Assembly: GCA_013399875.1 (NCBI GenBank)
Contig: VXAZ01000601.1
Coordinates: forward strand, 131,582-195,581
From: Gymnorhina tibicen
Lineage: Eukaryota > Chordata > Aves > Passeriformes > Artamidae
Direction of reading: 5' to 3'
Length of the DNA stretch: 64,000 nt
The notes under the pieces are model-generated. The model was given only the letters and a program-made list of their open reading frames with translations, made no database searches and was not told the origin of the DNA. Position numbers and translations under genes: made by a program. Position 1 is the stretch's first letter, and each line of letters begins with the position of its first letter. Shown here one piece after another: positions 1 to 9,795 of this stretch.

Positions 1-127
1 TTATCTCACCCATGAAGCCTCCGTTAACCCTTTCCTCTTTTCCCTCCTTTTGCCCTGCTGTGGTAAGGGAGGGTGAGCGAGAGACTCTCGTGGGTGCCTG
101 GCCTTGGGCCAATGTCAAACCACTACA
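1..127 (+). mobile_element. LTR 3' end, endogenous retrovirus (truncated by window edge)
   Basis: The sequence ends in CAAACCACTACA at 116-127, the same type of terminus as the complete LTR at 1629-3108. Before it is a pyrimidine-rich stretch and a GAGAGACTCTCGTGGGTGCC block. I recognise this as the U5/3' part of an avian (songbird-type) LTR. The 5' part lies outside the window, so it is unclear whether this is a solo LTR. No retroviral coding sequence is visible. Confidence 0.6.
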
Positions 128-184
128 CCCGGGTAAAAGGGATCAACGGGAGGAAGACTTTTTAAGATCTGGTTTCATTTCTTA

Positions 185-380
185 TTACCCTACTTATTAA
201 TTAAATAAATTAATTTCCCCAATTAGAGCCTGTTTTGCTTGTGGCAGTAACTGATGAGTGATCTCTCCCTGTCCTCATCTCAACCCAATTGTTTTCTCTC
301 CCCGTCCAGCTGAGGAGGGGAGTGACAGAGAGACTTTCATGGGTACCTGGCATCCCCTACAAGTGTTCAAGGCAACACGT
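185..380 (+). mobile_element. Second LTR 3' fragment, different subfamily
   Basis: An AATAAA polyadenylation signal near 204 is followed by an AGAGCCTG...GCTTGTGGCAGTAACTG stretch. Next comes a TGATCTCTCCCTGTCC block and a GAGGAGGGGAGTGA...GGTACCTGGCATCC block, which I recognise as the downstream end of an avian LTR. Its GACAGAGAGACTTTCATGGGTACCTGGC segment parallels GAGCGAGAGACTCTCGTGGGTGCCTGGC in the element at 1-127, so the two are diverged relatives. The 3' terminus is degenerate and the exact end is uncertain. Confidence 0.55.
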
Positions 381-434
381 TTGGGCTGTGTTTATAAGTC
401 ACTTAAACCATGTTGAAGAAGCACTTGATTCAAG

Positions 435-561
435 ATCATAGAATCATAGAATTTTAGAATGGTTTTGGTTGGGAGGGGACCTTGGAGACCATTCAGTTCC
501 AATCCCCTGTTGGGGACAGAGACACCTTCAACTAGACCAGGTTGCTCAGAGCCCCTTCTAA
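435..561 (-). mobile_element. CR1 LINE 3' end, inverted
   Basis: The + strand begins ATCATAGAATCATAGAAT, the reverse complement of the ATTCTATGATTCTATGAT terminus of CR1 retrotransposons. The following 110 bases, read on the minus strand, match the CR1 3' untranslated region (GAGCAACCTGGTCTAG, then AGGTCCCCTCCCAACC). It is a short 5'-truncated copy, as usual for CR1, and is non-coding. Confidence 0.9.
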
Positions 562-1623
562 GTTTACAGCTTTTCTCTTAGCAATAATCACCTCATGAGA
601 GTGCAACTGTGAACAAGTGCATTTAGCAAAACATCATGCAAATGAAACAAAAACAAATTAGAGACTTTTTCCATGTCACTGAGCTTCCTAAAGGGTGAAG
701 AATTATTTTATAAAATAAGTGGAAGTACTTTTTGCTGTGAAGATGTAAGTTTGTCACCCTAGTTATTTTTCCAAACCCTGTTTTAAATGAAGAATGCAGC
801 TTCTCAGTTCCTAAGCAGTGTTCCTTGTCAAGGACAAGTTCAACCAATATGTTTGAGCTGAAATGCCCTTTCAGTTTCTGACCAGAATGAGAAGCATAAA
901 GAATAAAGCCTGCCTTAAAAGTCTGTTGCTGGTGTTAACAAGTACCTTTGCTTGCATCAGGATAATTCCATAGAAAGAAAAATTTGAGGATCAACGAGTT
1001 GGTACACCATGTTAATCCAATAAAACCCTGCAGTTTTATAGACTCACTTTTTGGTTGGCTTATGCTAAAGTATTGCAGTGAGTCAGGATGACACAGAGAT
1101 TGGTGAATTATCTTGGCTTTAGAGTAGTTCAGTGGCAGCAAACAGAGGAAAAGGAAGAGTTTTGCCTGAACCTTCAGAAACTTTTGCAATCCACGTATTA
1201 TTGACAGGCTCTGTGTCTGCATTTTCAGCAAAGCAACTGTAGTCATCTAGTGGAGTTTTAGGGAGGTTTTATTAGAAGAAATGCCATAACTCTTCACAGG
1301 TCCAGCAAGATGTTGATGATAAATGTAAAAAAAAAAATAATTTGGGAGCTAGGAGAAGACTGTTTCTCTTCATTCTCTATTGTGTGGAATTTTAGGGGTG
1401 TTCTGGGGTTTTTTCCTCTGCATCTTCTAAAAAGTTCTTAATCTCGTCAATTGACAATTAGTTAGAAGATAACTAACATTTAGGTGCCTTGAACTGTGTT
1501 CTTGATGAACCTTACAAATTTTACATATAGGAAATCAACTAGTTTCATTAAACATTTCTGAAGTTTGTAGAGGCCATTAAAATTATTTGCACTAAAACAT
1601 TTGTGAAAAATGCAATTATTTTA
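562..1623. other. Non-coding stretch, no feature recognised
   Basis: This is AT-rich unique-looking sequence between the CR1 end and the LTR insertion. The open frames on the minus strand (623-847, 935-1246) show no recognisable domain or splice framework and are treated as chance. Confidence 0.6.
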
Positions 1624-1628
1624 CTGAT
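1624..1628. repeat. Target site duplication, left copy (CTGAT)
   Basis: CTGAT directly precedes the TG of the LTR at 1629 and is repeated exactly after its terminal CA at 3109-3113. Five bases is the size typical of ERVL-class integration. Confidence 0.8.
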
Positions 1629-3108
1629 TGTCATGGGTTAGCACAGCTTGGGGTTTTAGTTAAGAAAAAGAAAATCCACCAGCCACGAAAGTGATGCTTT
1701 TGCAAGGGGCTGTTGTGACTTCCTCCAGACCTGATAGAACTAATCAGTTGGCCAATTTGAATGTTGACAACTCTGTTAAGCCACTTAAGAAGCTGGACAC
1801 ACCTGTGCAAAAAACACATTTAAATACGAACAAGCCCGGGAATTGTTCTCTTGCTTCCAGCCCTTGGACAGGTGCCTGGGGTGCCCGCTGGGCCCGGCGG
1901 GGGCCGGGCTGTGGCCCGCGGGACCGTGCGGGCCGGCCCTCCCAGCGCGGCTTGGCAGGATCGTGGCCGCTCAGCTGAACATCTCAGCCGATCCTGCTCC
2001 CTTAGAGCAGCCCCGCGGCTCCGTGCGGGCCGGGATAGCCTCCCCTCTCCGGTGCGGCTGCCGAAATGAAACTTTATACCGAGCCCAGCTCCGGCCGCCG
2101 TTTGGCAGAGATCGTGTGACCAACAGAGACATAGATAAGTTCAGCTGCAAAGCCCGGGTAAGATCAACCCTTTCAGTGCTCTAAGTTCCCCAGAAGAAAT
2201 GAAACCTGCAGACATCAATCCTCTCCCAGGTCAGAAGAAAGGGAAAGGCAAAGGCACGTGAAAAGACACCATGACAGTGACACCAAAAGTCAATGAAGAA
2301 GAAAGAGCTGAAGCCCAGAGGGAGGACATAGAGGACATACTTCAAACCTAGAAGCTGAAATTCTTTTGTAAAGCTATGGTGATGGACTATGATAGATCAG
2401 AGAACCCCTTGTAATTTCGTGATAAGCATGGGGGGGTGGAGCATTGAAACTGTAGCCACGACCAAAGATGCCTGGGCTGAAATAAGCAAATGTTGAAGTA
2501 GCTGTGATCCACTGAGAGCCTGAACAGAGAGAGAGATAGTGATGAAGTGAAGACCCTTGCTCCCAGGGAAGAAGAAAACCTCTGTTCCTAGAGATGAAGA
2601 TGATCCCAGAGATAGACGAAGAGAACCTTTGCTTCTGAACAGCTCATCCTTAAAATAGTACCCCATTAGCTAAGATTGAACCCTCGAAAACAGTTGTGGG
2701 GAAAGCTGTAAGTCGAGGGGAGGGACTTTCATATGCCAGTAGAAAACCACCCTGGGCGGCTGTTGTGCTGTGACATTGGAAGCCATGAGAAAACAGTTTT
2801 CTTGTGGAGAAATTGCTATAGCAAGGCAAGAGAGACTCCTCTCCCTAAGTGAACTGATGAAAGACTATTATAGAGGTGGTAAACTGACTGAAATAATCCC
2901 AAGTTGGTGTCTTTAAAATGTAAGTGGGAGGAGGGAGGAGGATGGGGGGAAGAGAAGTGTTCTGAAGGTTTATTCTGACCCTTTTTACTCCATTTTCTTT
3001 TAGTTCTGTTAATAAACTTCTTTATATTCTTTAAAGTTTAGAGCCTGCTTTGCATTCCTCCTAATTCTTATCTCACAGAAGGTAAGAAATGCAAACAAAA
3101 CCACTACA
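1629..3108 (+). mobile_element. Complete long LTR (ERVL-type), solo insertion
   Basis: The element starts TGTCATGGGTTAG and ends ACCACTACA, giving the TG...CA termini of an LTR. It is flanked by the perfect 5-bp duplication CTGAT, so both ends are secure. Its 1480 bp contains a GC-rich, CpG-bearing promoter-like block (about 1865-2100), a TATA-like CTTTATACC near 2071, a splice-donor-like CCCGG/GTAAGA at 2158, and an AATAAA signal near 3011 about 100 bp before the end. I see no gag, pol or env-like frame, so I read it as a solo LTR left after recombination between two LTRs. The alternative is a short non-autonomous element. The orientation is the same as the SYTL5 gene downstream. Confidence 0.75.
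2066..2163 (+). promoter_or_regulatory. LTR promoter core and downstream splice donor
   Basis: Inside the LTR, a TATA-like motif (CTTTATACC, about 2071-2079) is followed some 80 bases later by CCCGGGTAAGATC, a close match to a splice donor (cut after 2157). Together with the GC-rich block upstream, this could start and splice a transcript running toward SYTL5. That is inference: no acceptor partner can be proven from sequence. Confidence 0.35.
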
Positions 3109-3113
3109 CTGAT
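3109..3113. repeat. Target site duplication, right copy (CTGAT)
   Basis: This CTGAT directly follows the terminal CA of the LTR at 3108 and matches 1624-1628 exactly. Confidence 0.8.
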
Positions 3114-3185
3114 CAATTTACTAATTAGTAAAACCGTATTTATTAGTAAAATTAGTATTATAATTAGTAAAATTGTATTGTAGCT
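3114..3185. repeat. AT-rich short repeat (ATTAGTAAAA-like units)
   Basis: Several imperfect copies of ATTAGTAAAA lie in a row (near 3124, 3147 and 3167), right beside the LTR insertion. This is a simple low-complexity AT-rich patch with no sign of function. Confidence 0.6.
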
Positions 3186-6100
3186 ATTTTGAATTAAAAC
3201 GGTAATTCTAAAAAAGTACTTCGGTACATTCAGGGTGAAATTATATGTTTGGGTCCCAGTCTATGCTTTGCAGGTGCATCATAAATGTTCAGGTTCTTTC
3301 AATGGTTTCTTCTGTGTTGCCTGGAGAAATATTTTTCAACATGGAACGCCAGATACTTGGATATTAACTGAACCCTTCTTTATGCAGCATTTCATTCTAC
3401 ACCTTTGACTCACTTTGTTCTTTCTTGGGAAAAAATGGCATAGCTGACACCAAAATAATTGTCTAAATAAATAGTACACACAGTAGTGGGGTTTGTAAGA
3501 GCATTCCCTTAGCTTACATGGGTCCATTCTAGGCAGTAATTCAAATATTGGTTTCATACAGCACAGTGAGGCACCAACTAGTGCCTTCTCTTCTCTTTTT
3601 CTTTTAAATGCACTAAAGAAAAGCAGGAGAGAGCAAATATATTCCTCATTTTGTGATCTGAGAAAGGGAAGTACAAATGTGTTGCTGCATTTGGTATTTC
3701 TCTAAGTCTGCTTTTAACTTCTCCTTTAAAAGGAACAGAAGATGCTGTAATTACTCTAAAAAACTTTTTGTAAATACCTGCTTTTCTTTTCCATGTCTGT
3801 AACAGAAATGGCCTTGTCTCAGAAGAGCTGATGTCATCAGTTCTCCACTTTCCTAAGTCTGTGACGTGATTTTTCTGTTGGTGTAGTCACTAACATTAAG
3901 AAAAACCTCTTCAAAGTGTTTCCCTCTTGTACAAGAGGTTTCATTCTTCTTGTATAACATTCCCTGCATCTTGGTTTTGACAATGCTTATTTAGTGTGGA
4001 GAGGAAGAGAAGGTTGAGATGACAGTGGATAACTGGGATGAAGCTTGGAAAACACCACTTTTCTCTTGGAGGTAAGCTTGGCTTTGTAATAAGAAAACCT
4101 CTTCACGTCATGTAAGTAAAAACAGTGGGTCAAGTAAGCTCAGGGACAAGAACCTCTGACTTGCAGCCCAATGCCATCGTCACAAAGACAAAATCCAAGT
4201 CCTAAGAAAAGCAAGTGGGTCTAGATCCCATGGCTGCTTGGTTGCACTGATCTCATCAAGAGTTATGATGTACACTTGTTATGATGTTATGAGAAAAAAA
4301 AGATTGTTGAGGCCGTGTCGAATTCCAACAAACCCCATATCTCACAGACTCACCAAGCAGGAATTGTGAAGGAACAGTCTCAAATGATATCAAATGTATT
4401 TTTAAATAAAATTAACACAGCAGGCATAGTAAGATTGATTAAATTAAATTGGCTTTTTTCAAGAAGGAACTCTGAGCGAACTGACGAATGGTTTGAAGAA
4501 ACATGGTGGTATTGCTCTCGAAGCAGTTACTGTATTTCTTCTTGAAATGTTATCTTGCCTTTTTATTCATTAGTGCATCAAACCAGGCATTTTTTCCAAG
4601 CATAAATTTGATTTTTTTCCCCTTTTATCTGGAAGTGGAAAGAAGCACATCAGTATCACAAGCCACATTAAAATTTTAACAGAGAGCCTTTTTACAGAAA
4701 TGCCAAAAAGTCCTTAATTTGAAATGCAGAACATACAAGATCTCAAACCACTGAAAAACAAACCCCACAGAAATAGGACATTTTCACTGAAATACCTTCC
4801 TTAATTTTCGACCCCTAAAAGGTACTTCTGAGGTCTCTGTTTTTTATGGATACCTCCAGGAAGTGATAGCTCAAAACCTTGAGTACAGAGTTGGCAAAAT
4901 GCACACTCCTCTCTCCATGATGACTGCAATTACACTTTTGGAGAATAGCCCAGGGAGTGCTCAACTGGACAATGAGAACTTGCATATCTCAGCTTCCTCA
5001 ACAAAGGCTTTTTTTCTTTTAAATTTCGTTTTCAAATTCTGCTCCTAGCAGATGTATTATCCAGGAGAGAAATGTAAATAGTTATGCCAGAGCAGCTCTT
5101 GCTGTTAACAGCTATGGGTGTTTATTGAAAATCTCTTTTCTATTTCATAGTACATGATCTCTAACTCAAAACCTTGAAGTTTAGAAAATTGCATCGCTAG
5201 CCTATTTTTCTGATATTTACTGGTAGATTAGATAAGGTGAAGAGAAATAAAAGCTTGCAGAGCACTCAATGTTACCTGAAATGGAAGCAAACTAGGTTTT
5301 GTTCATTAATGTTATTGAACTGTCCTCTGTGTAATTTGCACAAGTTCTTCACATTTGGGAGAATTTGTGGCTGTGTGAGCCAGGATATCAAAAAATGGTG
5401 AAGTTCCTTGATTTCTGGTGCACGGAATTAGCAGTTCTGTATTCAGAGAAGAAAACTGACTGCAAAACTGCTGTCCCAGAGGACAAGAAAGATGTCACAG
5501 CACTCTGTCAAAGAGCCCTGAGCACTGCAATTTGTCCCTTGTAAAGCTGCAGTCTGGGACCATAGCAGGCTAATTCTTTACAGCAATGCAAGTGTAATGA
5601 TGGAGATTAGAGTCACCAAAGAAATAACAACAAGAACACTTTACCTTTGTTCTAAACAGGCCACAGAACTCTGTAATCCTGGTTTACAAATCCCTTGGTT
5701 CATGTGGTCTGTTATGGATCACAAAGGGTGATTAATAAATATGGGCTGGTGTGGGCAGTGCTACCTAATTTATATGGGGCCTCCAGCCTCTATGAGTGGC
5801 TGCTTTCTGTCCCAGGAGAAACACAAAAGGTCTGTGAAATTTCTCAGAAATTCTACTTGTACTTGGATATCTGGTTGGTAATGTTCTACCTGAGCTCTTG
5901 ATGTGCAAATAGCTGTCAGCCTTTCCTTTCACCAGCAAACAACATTTATAAGATGAAACTGTAAAAAACACCATATAAATCTGGAGCTGTTGCTTTAATA
6001 CTTTAAATTAAATCATGCATTACAGAATATATTCACTTGGGTAGCTTTTTTGATAATGATTCACACTGTTCTAGAGAGCATGTGTTGTTCTGGTAATTGT

Positions 6101-7080
6101 AGGCGGAGGATGTACCTGAGCATTTAGTTTAGAGCAATAGATTCAATATCTTTACCTGAACAAGTCAAAGAACAATGTTGTGAGCATAATGTGTAGCAAA
6201 CTCAAATTATCCTCCAAAGGTATTGTATTTATATACTAGCCAAGTAAATATTGTACCTCCCAATAATAAAACTTTTCCAACACATGCATTATTTGGAATA
6301 ACACAAACCCAGGAATTTTTTTAAAATTGTTTGAGGTTAACGAGTAACCTTACATTGCTATTGTGCATGAACTGCAAATTTTATGCTAAAATTTTTTACG
6401 TGAAAGCTGAGAGGGAGATTTTGGTTGCATGCATCAGAATTTTTTGGAAGTGATAAAATTTCTCAGTTGTGAAAAAGAAAGGCTCAAGTATTTTCATGTG
6501 GCCTACCTCTGTTTATTCCTCCAATTTCAAAATAGTATTTTAACATGTAAGGAATTGCATGTAAGTGCTAAATTAGTTTCCTTATATTTCTTAGGTGCCT
6601 GCTATGTGAGCTCTTCAGGTACCTGAGGGCAAATGAATCATTCAATTCATCTGGATGAATCAAGATGCTGCTTTCACTGTGTTACTTTTGAATTTTGGAA
6701 TATTTTGTAACACTTATATCTGTTTGATAAATCCAGCTCACTTGAACCGTTGGAAGTGATGATCATAAATCTTAAGAAGTGTTGCCTATAGGTGTAAGGA
6801 GGACAGCTATGACAAATGCCTTTTATTATACTCCTAAATACAGTTTCACCTTTCAGAAGCTTCCCTCACCCGGTGCAGATACAGCTATTATGTACTAAAG
6901 GCTGAAAAACCGTAAAACTGTAAAGTAAATACCGTTTTTTTCCCTTTCCAAACCCTTTCTGAGAAATCACCGAATCTCCCCCTGAGCTTCCCAGTTCCAC
7001 ACCACTAACGCGGGGCTGAAAACTAGGAGGTGACACTAACAGGATGTGGACCCATCCCAACCCCGTCGGGGTGACTTGAC
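3186..7080. other. Upstream intergenic sequence, no gene recognised
   Basis: About 3.9 kb of AT-rich sequence lies between the repeats and the CpG island. The open frames here are all under 80 codons and none resembles a known protein. In mammals the gene next to SYTL5 on this side is, to my knowledge, DYNLT3. I see none of its exons here. Confidence 0.55.
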
Positions 7081-7178
7081 CTGGTGGATGTGGGTCCCCA
7101 CCGGTCCCCCCTGCATGGGACGGCGGTGGCAGCCCGGGGCGGGCAGCGAAGGGGGAGCGAGAAGGGAGAGGAGGAGAC

Positions 7179-7221
7179 GGGGAGAGGGAAGGGAGAGGGG
7201 AGAAGGAGAAGGGAGGAGAGG
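7179..7221 (+). repeat. Homopurine (GGGAGA-rich) tract in the CpG island
   Basis: The + strand has 43 consecutive purines, extended to the left to about 7148 with only two interrupting C residues. Mirror-like G/A tracts of this kind can form triplex DNA and are common close to transcription start sites. Confidence 0.85.
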
Positions 7222-7730
7222 TGCCGCTGCGGAGGCGCTCCCGCCCGGCCCCGCTCCGCCGGCTGCTCCGCCCTGCTCCCGGCAGGTCGGGACGGCGGCC
7301 CCGGCTCCCGCCCCGCATCCCGGGCCGGCTCCCAGCCGGCGAGAGGCGCTGCTGGAGCGCAGCCGCGGGGCCGGATCGGCAGCGGGAGAGGTGCGGGGGG
7401 ACGCGGTGGAGGCGGCTCCGCTCCCGGCGGGGACGGCTGGGCTGGAGCCACCCCCGGGAGCCCCGGGCTGCGGGAGGAGCGGTGACAGGTCGGCTGCCGC
7501 AGGGCTGCACCTGCGGAGTCACTGCGAGCCTGCCCGTGCCCCGTCGGAGTGCGGGGCTGTCCGTGCTCGGTGCGGGCTGTGCGCTCCGTGCCCGAGCCGG
7601 GAGCCGAGCCCGCGGGAGCGGGGCTTCACCTCGCAGCTCCACCGGGCTGCGGAGTTGGCAGCAGCAGCCCTCGGCGGCGGCAGCGATGCTACTGCTTGTA
7701 CGTGATTTTCCTCTCCTGCCGAGGTTCCTG
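7222..7730 (+). other. SYTL5: Putative non-coding first exon of SYTL5 (5' end not defined)
   Basis: The sequence TTCCTG/GTGAGT at 7730/7731 is a near-perfect splice donor at the downstream edge of the CpG island, exactly where a CpG-island first exon normally ends. The exon start cannot be read from sequence, and the left boundary given is only the end of the purine tract. Joining to the acceptor at 33644 would make a 5'UTR exon. Further untranslated exons inside the 26-kb intron are possible. Confidence 0.45.
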
Positions 7731-9089
7731 GTGAGTCCGTCACTCTTAATAGCAACTGGTTTGGGGGATTGTTTCGGTTTTGTTCCTTTTTTTCCCCTTT
7801 TCTTTACCCCGAGAGAAGGACCCGAGGAGGAAGCCTGCGGCACGGTCCCAGTGAGACCCTCCCGCCGGCGCCCTGCCCGGAGCGGGGGCTGTCCTGGCCC
7901 TGCTCCCCCCGCGGAGACCGGATGCTTTTGGTGTTAATAACCTGATAGTGGATGCCTGCATATTTGGTTGGGTTTTAATTTTTAATGCCTTCTACAGTGC
8001 GTTACTGTAAAAATCCAAGGTGGTGGATCTTGCCCGTCAGTGATGCCGTCTGGGGTGGTTGTGCCGTGGGAGGGATGATAAAGAACGGGCGCTTAGCTGT
8101 TCTCTTCGCCACTGAGCGGGTGAGCGGCTCTGTGGTGCCCAGGTGAAGATCGGCTCTTGTCGTGTACTGCCCAAATTTTTCTTCCATGTTTTTGCTTAAA
8201 AAAGTATAGTTACTTATTCTTAAATATGGTAATGTATTACTTCAATTTTATTTTATGGCTTTACAAAGAAAAGAATAAATGATGGAGGCTGAGAACCACT
8301 TACATAGTAGTTTTTGGTACTTGATACCTACTGAATGTGGGTCACTACTGCTCATTTCAGTAATCCAAGTGTGGAGTCATAGCATGGGAACAGTCAGGGA
8401 TTCTGCATCCCCGAGTTAGTGATTCTTGGAAAGCCTTGATAGAAAAGATTTAATGTGACTGCCAGGCAAGAAGCCCTTTAGTGAATTTGAGAAGATAGAG
8501 GAGAAGGTGGGACAATTACCTGTGAAGTGCACAAGTGTTACTGTTTTGCTGTATGTACTTCGGCTGAGAGATTTGTTCAAGGTGCAACCTATTAAGCACT
8601 TTGAAGCCCCTTGAGGTAAAGACGTTTGGAGCATACCTTGTTTTCAGTGGATCCAAAAAAAAGAAGTGGTTGGATCCTTGCCTAAAGAGGATGAGGTGAG
8701 GTGCCTTGAGGTGAGGAATGGCCTCTTTACTCAAGAAAGGAAGAGTTTAAGAACTGCCAGTGCTGGAAATTTGAAGTTGGATATCCTGAGGCTGCACAGA
8801 GGGTGCAGGTTTTTAAATAGAAACGCTCATTAGACTAACAAGTTCTTAGTTTTTCATCATTAAAAAAACTTTAAACCAGGGATGTTTTTTCTTAAGGCAG
8901 GTTTCTTTATAACAGGACTTAGTATGGGGAAATCTTACAGGCTATATGTAGGGGAGGCCAGAAGAAGCGATCATAATGAACCCTTACTGCCTTGATTAGG
9001 TGTATGATCAGGAAAGCTGTGTCATCTCTGAGAGCACATTCCATGCATTCTTTCTTTCCTTTGCTCCCCCAACCTCCTGGATGCAAAAG

Positions 9090-9795
9090 GGCTCAATAAT
9101 ATTGAGAGCAGCCCTGAGGAGAAGAACTTGGGGGTGCTGATTGATGAGAAGCTCAGCATGACTTGGCCATGTGCTCTTGCATCCCACAAAGCCAAACGTG
9201 TCCTGGGCCACATCAACAGCAGTGTGGGCAGCAGGTCCAAGAAGGGGATTCTGCCGCTCTGCTCTGCTCTGGTGAGACCCCACCTGCAGTGCTGCATCCA
9301 GCTTTGGGGCCCCCAGTATGGGAAGGGTGTGGACCTGCTGGAGTGAGTCCAGAGGAGGCCACAAAGATAATCAGGGGGTTGAATCACCTCTGATGTGAGT
9401 ACAGGCTGAGAGGGTTTGGGTTGTTCAGACTGGAGAGGAGAAGGCTCTGGGCAGACCTTGTAGCATCTTCCAGTACATAAAGGGGGCTACAACAAAGCTG
9501 GAGGGCGGCTTTTGACAAGGGCATGTAGTGATGGGAAAAAGGGTAATGGCTTTAAGCTGAAAGAAGGTTGATTTGGATTTAATATTAGGAAGAAATTCTT
9601 CACCATGAGGTTGGTGAGGTACTGGAACAGGTTGCCAGACACACTGTGAATGACCCATTCTTGGAAGTGCTGAAGGCCAGGCTGGCTGTGGCTTTGAGCG
9701 ACCTGATCCAGTGGAAACTGTCTCTGTCCGTGGCAGGAGGGGTGGAAGAAGGTGAACTGTAAGGTTCAACCCAAGCCATTCTGTGTTTCTGTGAT
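9090..9795 (+). mobile_element. CR1 LINE, 3' part with ORF2 C-terminal remnant
   Basis: Translation of 9113-9346 shows the C-terminal CR1 ORF2 region, with motifs such as LGVLIDEKLSM, RSKKGILPLCSALVRPHLQ and QLWGPQYGK. The frame then breaks repeatedly: a stop comes after LLE at 9346, and further stops and frameshifts follow. The 3' part still aligns with the CR1 consensus (GGAAGAAATTCTTCACC, then a degenerate CCATTCTGTGTTTCTGTGAT terminus at 9776-9795). It is a 5'-truncated, dead copy of moderate age in sense orientation to SYTL5. Confidence 0.92.

Larger units (their letters stand above)
7085..7930 (+). promoter_or_regulatory. SYTL5: CpG island, probable SYTL5 promoter
   Basis: This block of very GC-rich, CpG-dense sequence stands out sharply from the AT-rich surroundings. 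It has no TATA box, as is usual for CpG-island promoters. It contains GC-box-like GGGGCGGG-type runs and a long homopurine tract. Being 26 kb upstream of the SYTL5 start codon, on the expected side, with a strong + strand splice donor at 7731, it is the best promoter candidate in the window. Long overlapping open frames on both strands here (up to 325 codons) are what stop-poor GC-rich DNA gives and show no domain. Assignment to SYTL5 rather than to an unseen antisense neighbour is inference. Confidence 0.65.

Noticed and set aside
1..7080. DYNLT3, the gene expected next to SYTL5
   Set aside because: No frame on either strand here resembles the dynein light chain Tctex family. It probably lies left of the window or is arranged differently.
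6866..7937. Overlapping open frames of 325, 238, 219 and 142 codons on both strands in the CpG island
   Set aside because: They follow from the lack of stops in GC-rich DNA, overlap each other in several frames, have low-complexity Arg/Pro/Ala/Gly composition and show no domain.
9008..9387. Minus-strand frames of 118 and 121 codons
   Set aside because: They are antisense shadows of the CR1 ORF2 remnant.
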